Source: Dokdonella sp041395345
GTDB taxonomy: Bacteria; Pseudomonadota; Gammaproteobacteria; Xanthomonadales; Rhodanobacteraceae
DNA: 64,000 bases
Direction: 5' to 3'
Assembly (NCBI RefSeq): GCF_041395345.1
Contig: NZ_JAWLAR010000008.1
Location: forward strand, 62,001 to 126,000
In this document: positions 61,581 through 64,000 of the stretch, piece after piece
How the letters are laid out: every line of letters begins with the position of its first letter
Numbering within the stretch: position 1 is the first letter of the stretch
Position numbers and translations under genes: made by a program
The notes under the pieces: generated by a model
The model's database searches: none
The model's input: only the letters and a program-made list of their open reading frames with translations
Told to the model about the DNA's origin: nothing

Positions 61581-63974
61581 ATGACGATCGCGAACGAACC
61601 TGCCCTGCTCGATTCCCCGCCACGCTCGATCGAACGCCTTGTCGAACGCTGGGCGCGCAAATACGGGGATCGCATCACCGGCTATTTCCGGCGACCGGCG
61701 CAAGCTGCCCGCTACGCCGAGTTTCCGAAGGGTTTGTCGCCTGACCTGCGCGATGCGCTGGAGCGGCGTGGCATCACCGAGCTCTACAGTCACCAGCGCG
61801 AGGCCTGGGATCATGTGCAGCGCGGCGAACACGTGGTGGTGGTGACACCGACCGCATCCGGCAAGACGCTCTGTTACAACCTGCCGGTTATCGAGGCGGT
61901 GCGCGAGGCAAGGGCCAAGGCGCTGTACCTGTTTCCGACCAAGGCGCTGGCCCAGGACCAGGTCGCCGAACTGCTGGAGCTCAACAAGGCCGGCACGCTG
62001 GGGCTTCGCGCCTTCACCTTCGATGGCGATACGCCCAGCGACGCGCGCCAGGCGATTCGCATCAAGGGCGACATCGTCGTCAGCAATCCGGACATGCTGC
62101 ACCAGGCGATCCTGCCGCATCACACCAAGTGGGCGCAGTTCTTCGAATCGCTGCGCTATGTGGTGATCGATGAAGTGCATACCTATCGCGGCGTGTTCGG
62201 TTCGCACGTGGCCAATGTGATTCGTCGCCTGCGCCGGGTGTGCGCGTTTTACGGCGTGACGCCGACCTTCATCCTCTGTTCGGCGACGATCGGCAATCCG
62301 AAGGAACACGCCGAAGCCCTGCTCGGCGCACCGGTGCACGCGATCACGCAGAGTGGCGCACCGTGTGGCGAGCGCCACGTGCTGCTGTGGAACCCGCCCG
62401 TGATCAATCCCGATCTCGGCATCCGGGCCTCGGCGCGCTCGCAGTCGATGCGACTGGCCCGCCACGCGATCCGGGCGAAGATGAAAACCATCGTGTTCGC
62501 GCAGTCTCGCCTGATGGTCGAAGTGCTGACCAAGTACCTCAAGGACGTGTTCGATCACGACCCGCGCAAGCCGGCACGCATCCGTGCCTATCGGGGCGGC
62601 TATCTGCCGACCGAGCGCCGCGAAACCGAGCGCGCCCTGCGCAGTGGCAACATCGATGGCGTGGTCAGCACCTCGGCACTCGAACTCGGCGTCGATATCG
62701 GCGCGCTGGATGTGGCCATCCTCAACGGCTTCCCGGGCTCGATCGCGGCCACCTGGCAGCGTCTCGGTCGCGCGGGTCGACGCATGAAGCCTTCGCTGGG
62801 CATCATGATCGCATCGAGCCAGGCGCTCGATCAGTATGTCGTTCGGCATCCGGAATTCTTTGATTCCGCGCCACCCGAACATGCACGCATCGCCCCGGAC
62901 CAGTTGCTGATCCTGCTCGATCATATCCGCTGCGCGGCATTCGAACTGCCGTTCGTGTCGGGCGACACGTTTGGCGAATCGCGTGCCGATGACTTCCTCG
63001 AAGTGCTGGCCGAATCGGGCGTGCTGCATCACGAAGGCGAACGCTGGGACTGGATCGCCGACAGCTATCCGGCCGGCGCGGTCAGCCTGCGCTCGGTGGC
63101 CGATGGCAATTTCGTCGTCATCGATCGCACCGATGGCCGCCAGACCGTGATTGCCGAGGTCGACTACTCCAGTGCCGCACTGACCTTGTACGAGGGCGCG
63201 ATCTACATGATCCAGTCCAGTCCGTACCAGGTCGAGCGGCTCGACTGGGAGGGTCGCAAGGCTTTCGTCACGCGCACGAATGCGGACTACTACACCGACG
63301 CCATCGACTACACGAAACTCAAGGTGCTCGAGCGCTTCGACGGCGCCAGGGCCGGCAGTGGCACCTGCCACCATGGCGAAGTGCACGTGGTGCGGCATGT
63401 CTCGGGCTACAAGAAGATCCGCTTCTACAGCCACGAAAACATCGGCTACGGACCGGTCACCCTGCCCGACCAGGAATTGCACACCAGCGCGTTGTGGTGG
63501 CAATTGACCCAGGCCACCCTCGAGGCGGCGTTCGGCAGCCGTCAGGAAGCGCTCGATGGATTTCTCGGTGCTGCCTACGCGCTGCATACGGTGGCCTCGG
63601 TGCGCGCCATGGCCGACGGGCGCGACCTGCAGAAGGCCGTCGGTTCCGGCGATGCCGCCTGGTTCGCCACGCGCGATGGGCAAGGTCGCGGCCAATGGCG
63701 CGATGCCGGCGGCCAGCCGAGCGATCCCGAGCAGGCCGATACCTTCAATCCGACCCTGTATCTCTATGACAACTTCCCGGGCGGCATGGGTCTTTCCGAA
63801 CCCTTGTTCAACAGCGCCGCCGTGCTCGTACGCGAAGCCATCATGTTGGTGGAAGGCTGCGACTGCAGCGGCGGCTGCCCGGCCTGCATCGGCCCGGTGA
63901 CGGAAGCCGATGAACAGACCGGCGCAACCCAGCGTGAATGTGCGGCGACCGTACTGGCACTGCTCGACGCATGA
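61581..63974 (+). CDS. MrfA-type DEAD/DEAH-box helicase with C-terminal Cys cluster (DUF1998)
   Basis: The protein has 797 residues from the ATG at 61581, preceded by GGAGG; an ATG at 61569 is an alternative. Helicase motifs: Walker A TPTASGKT (89-96), PTKALAQDQ, a DEVH box in VVIDEVHTYRGVFG, SAT in ILCSATIGNP and motif VI-like TWQRLGRAGRR. The C-terminal DUF1998-type part has the cysteine cluster CDCSGGCPACIGP, as in MrfA/Hrq1-type helicases, where it binds metal. B. subtilis MrfA unwinds DNA in mitomycin-crosslink excision repair together with the nuclease MrfB. A new ORF starts in its stop codon. Confidence 0.94.
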   Translation: MTIANEPALLDSPPRSIERLVERWARKYGDRITGYFRRPAQAARYAEFPKGLSPDLRDALERRGITELYSHQREAWDHVQRGEHVVVVTPTASGKTLCYNLPVIEAVREARAKALYLFPTKALAQDQVAELLELNKAGTLGLRAFTFDGDTPSDARQAIRIKGDIVVSNPDMLHQAILPHHTKWAQFFESLRYVVIDEVHTYRGVFGSHVANVIRRLRRVCAFYGVTPTFILCSATIGNPKEHAEALLGAPVHAITQSGAPCGERHVLLWNPPVINPDLGIRASARSQSMRLARHAIRAKMKTIVFAQSRLMVEVLTKYLKDVFDHDPRKPARIRAYRGGYLPTERRETERALRSGNIDGVVSTSALELGVDIGALDVAILNGFPGSIAATWQRLGRAGRRMKPSLGIMIASSQALDQYVVRHPEFFDSAPPEHARIAPDQLLILLDHIRCAAFELPFVSGDTFGESRADDFLEVLAESGVLHHEGERWDWIADSYPAGAVSLRSVADGNFVVIDRTDGRQTVIAEVDYSSAALTLYEGAIYMIQSSPYQVERLDWEGRKAFVTRTNADYYTDAIDYTKLKVLERFDGARAGSGTCHHGEVHVVRHVSGYKKIRFYSHENIGYGPVTLPDQELHTSALWWQLTQATLEAAFGSRQEALDGFLGAAYALHTVASVRAMADGRDLQKAVGSGDAAWFATRDGQGRGQWRDAGGQPSDPEQADTFNPTLYLYDNFPGGMGLSEPLFNSAAVLVREAIMLVEGCDCSGGCPACIGPVTEADEQTGATQRECAATVLALLDA

Positions 63975-64000
63975 GCGCGATTGCTGAAAAACTGAGGCAG
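63971..64000 (+). CDS. Start of a downstream gene, probably MrfB-like exonuclease (cut by window edge)
   Basis: An ATG overlaps the TGA of the helicase gene (ATGA), followed by ten codons to the edge (MSAIAEKLRQ). In B. subtilis mrfA is followed by mrfB, an RNase H-like exonuclease; the tight coupling here suggests the same arrangement. The short sequence alone does not prove the family. Confidence 0.45.
   Translation, partial: MSAIAEKLRQ

Noticed and set aside
61302..63695. 797-codon minus-strand frame opposite the helicase gene
   Set aside because: The plus strand has all helicase motifs; the antisense frame shows only low-complexity composition.

Overview
The window is about 64 kb of high-GC DNA from a gammaproteobacterium, most likely of the Xanthomonadales/Lysobacterales (Rhodanobacteraceae-like). 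The evidence is the gene content (typA, rsmD-coaD-ferredoxin, ftsY, mutY-yggX, DUF3011, DUF6491, a DUF2878-DUF1295-cyclopropane-synthase set), a secreted beta-helix protein ending in an IFA-x-x-F-type tail, and many intergenic palindromes of the GTAGGAG/CTTCAGCCG and CCTTCTCCCGC types. The taxon is an inference; no rRNA is present.

Left part (1-39.1 kb) is core chromosome. It begins with the end of a membrane protein, then a leftward group (aminotransferase, glutaredoxin-like lipoprotein, malate dehydrogenase, NhaA, TPR protein). A bidirectional terminator separates a YeaQ-type membrane protein from a cyclophilin. Next come typA with an ATP-PPase gene, a lipid-modification group (DUF2878, DUF1295 reductase, CFA-like methyltransferase), cell-envelope genes (two L,D-transpeptidases, signal peptidase I, a lytic transglycosylase), secreted beta-propeller, beta-helix and metallo-beta-lactamase proteins, and a long leftward run from rsmD and coaD through ferredoxin, gamma-glutamyltransferase and membrane proteins to a MAPEG gene. 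A 286-bp MITE-like element with a TA target duplication sits exactly in the stop codon of one gene of that run. ftsY, mutY and yggX run rightward and are followed by dense palindromic repeats.

Middle part (39.1-56.5 kb) is an accessory island beginning at a tRNA-Phe gene. It holds a RelA/SpoT-type HD hydrolase and a decayed restriction/defence locus: Vsr endonuclease (intact), a C5-cytosine methyltransferase (frameshifted), an IS21-like element (decayed), a Z1-domain helicase-like gene (truncated and frameshifted), a DUF4420 PD-(D/E)XK nuclease (intact), a MORC/MutL-like GHKL ATPase (intact), two intact genes of unknown function, and an AIPR-family gene (frameshifted). The four intact plus-strand genes overlap or nearly abut, so they form one operon. 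This is the MORC-type restriction-modification architecture, here apparently crippled by insertion, deletion and frameshifts. A YaaW-like fusion protein of unknown function follows. No integrase was found.

Right part (56.5-64 kb) returns to core genes: YlqF/RbgA GTPase, a TPR protein, a GNAT acetyltransferase, an ArsR-SRPBCC fusion regulator coupled to an NTF2-like lipoprotein with a perfect palindrome over its start codon, and an MrfA-type helicase followed by the first codons of a probable MrfB-type nuclease.
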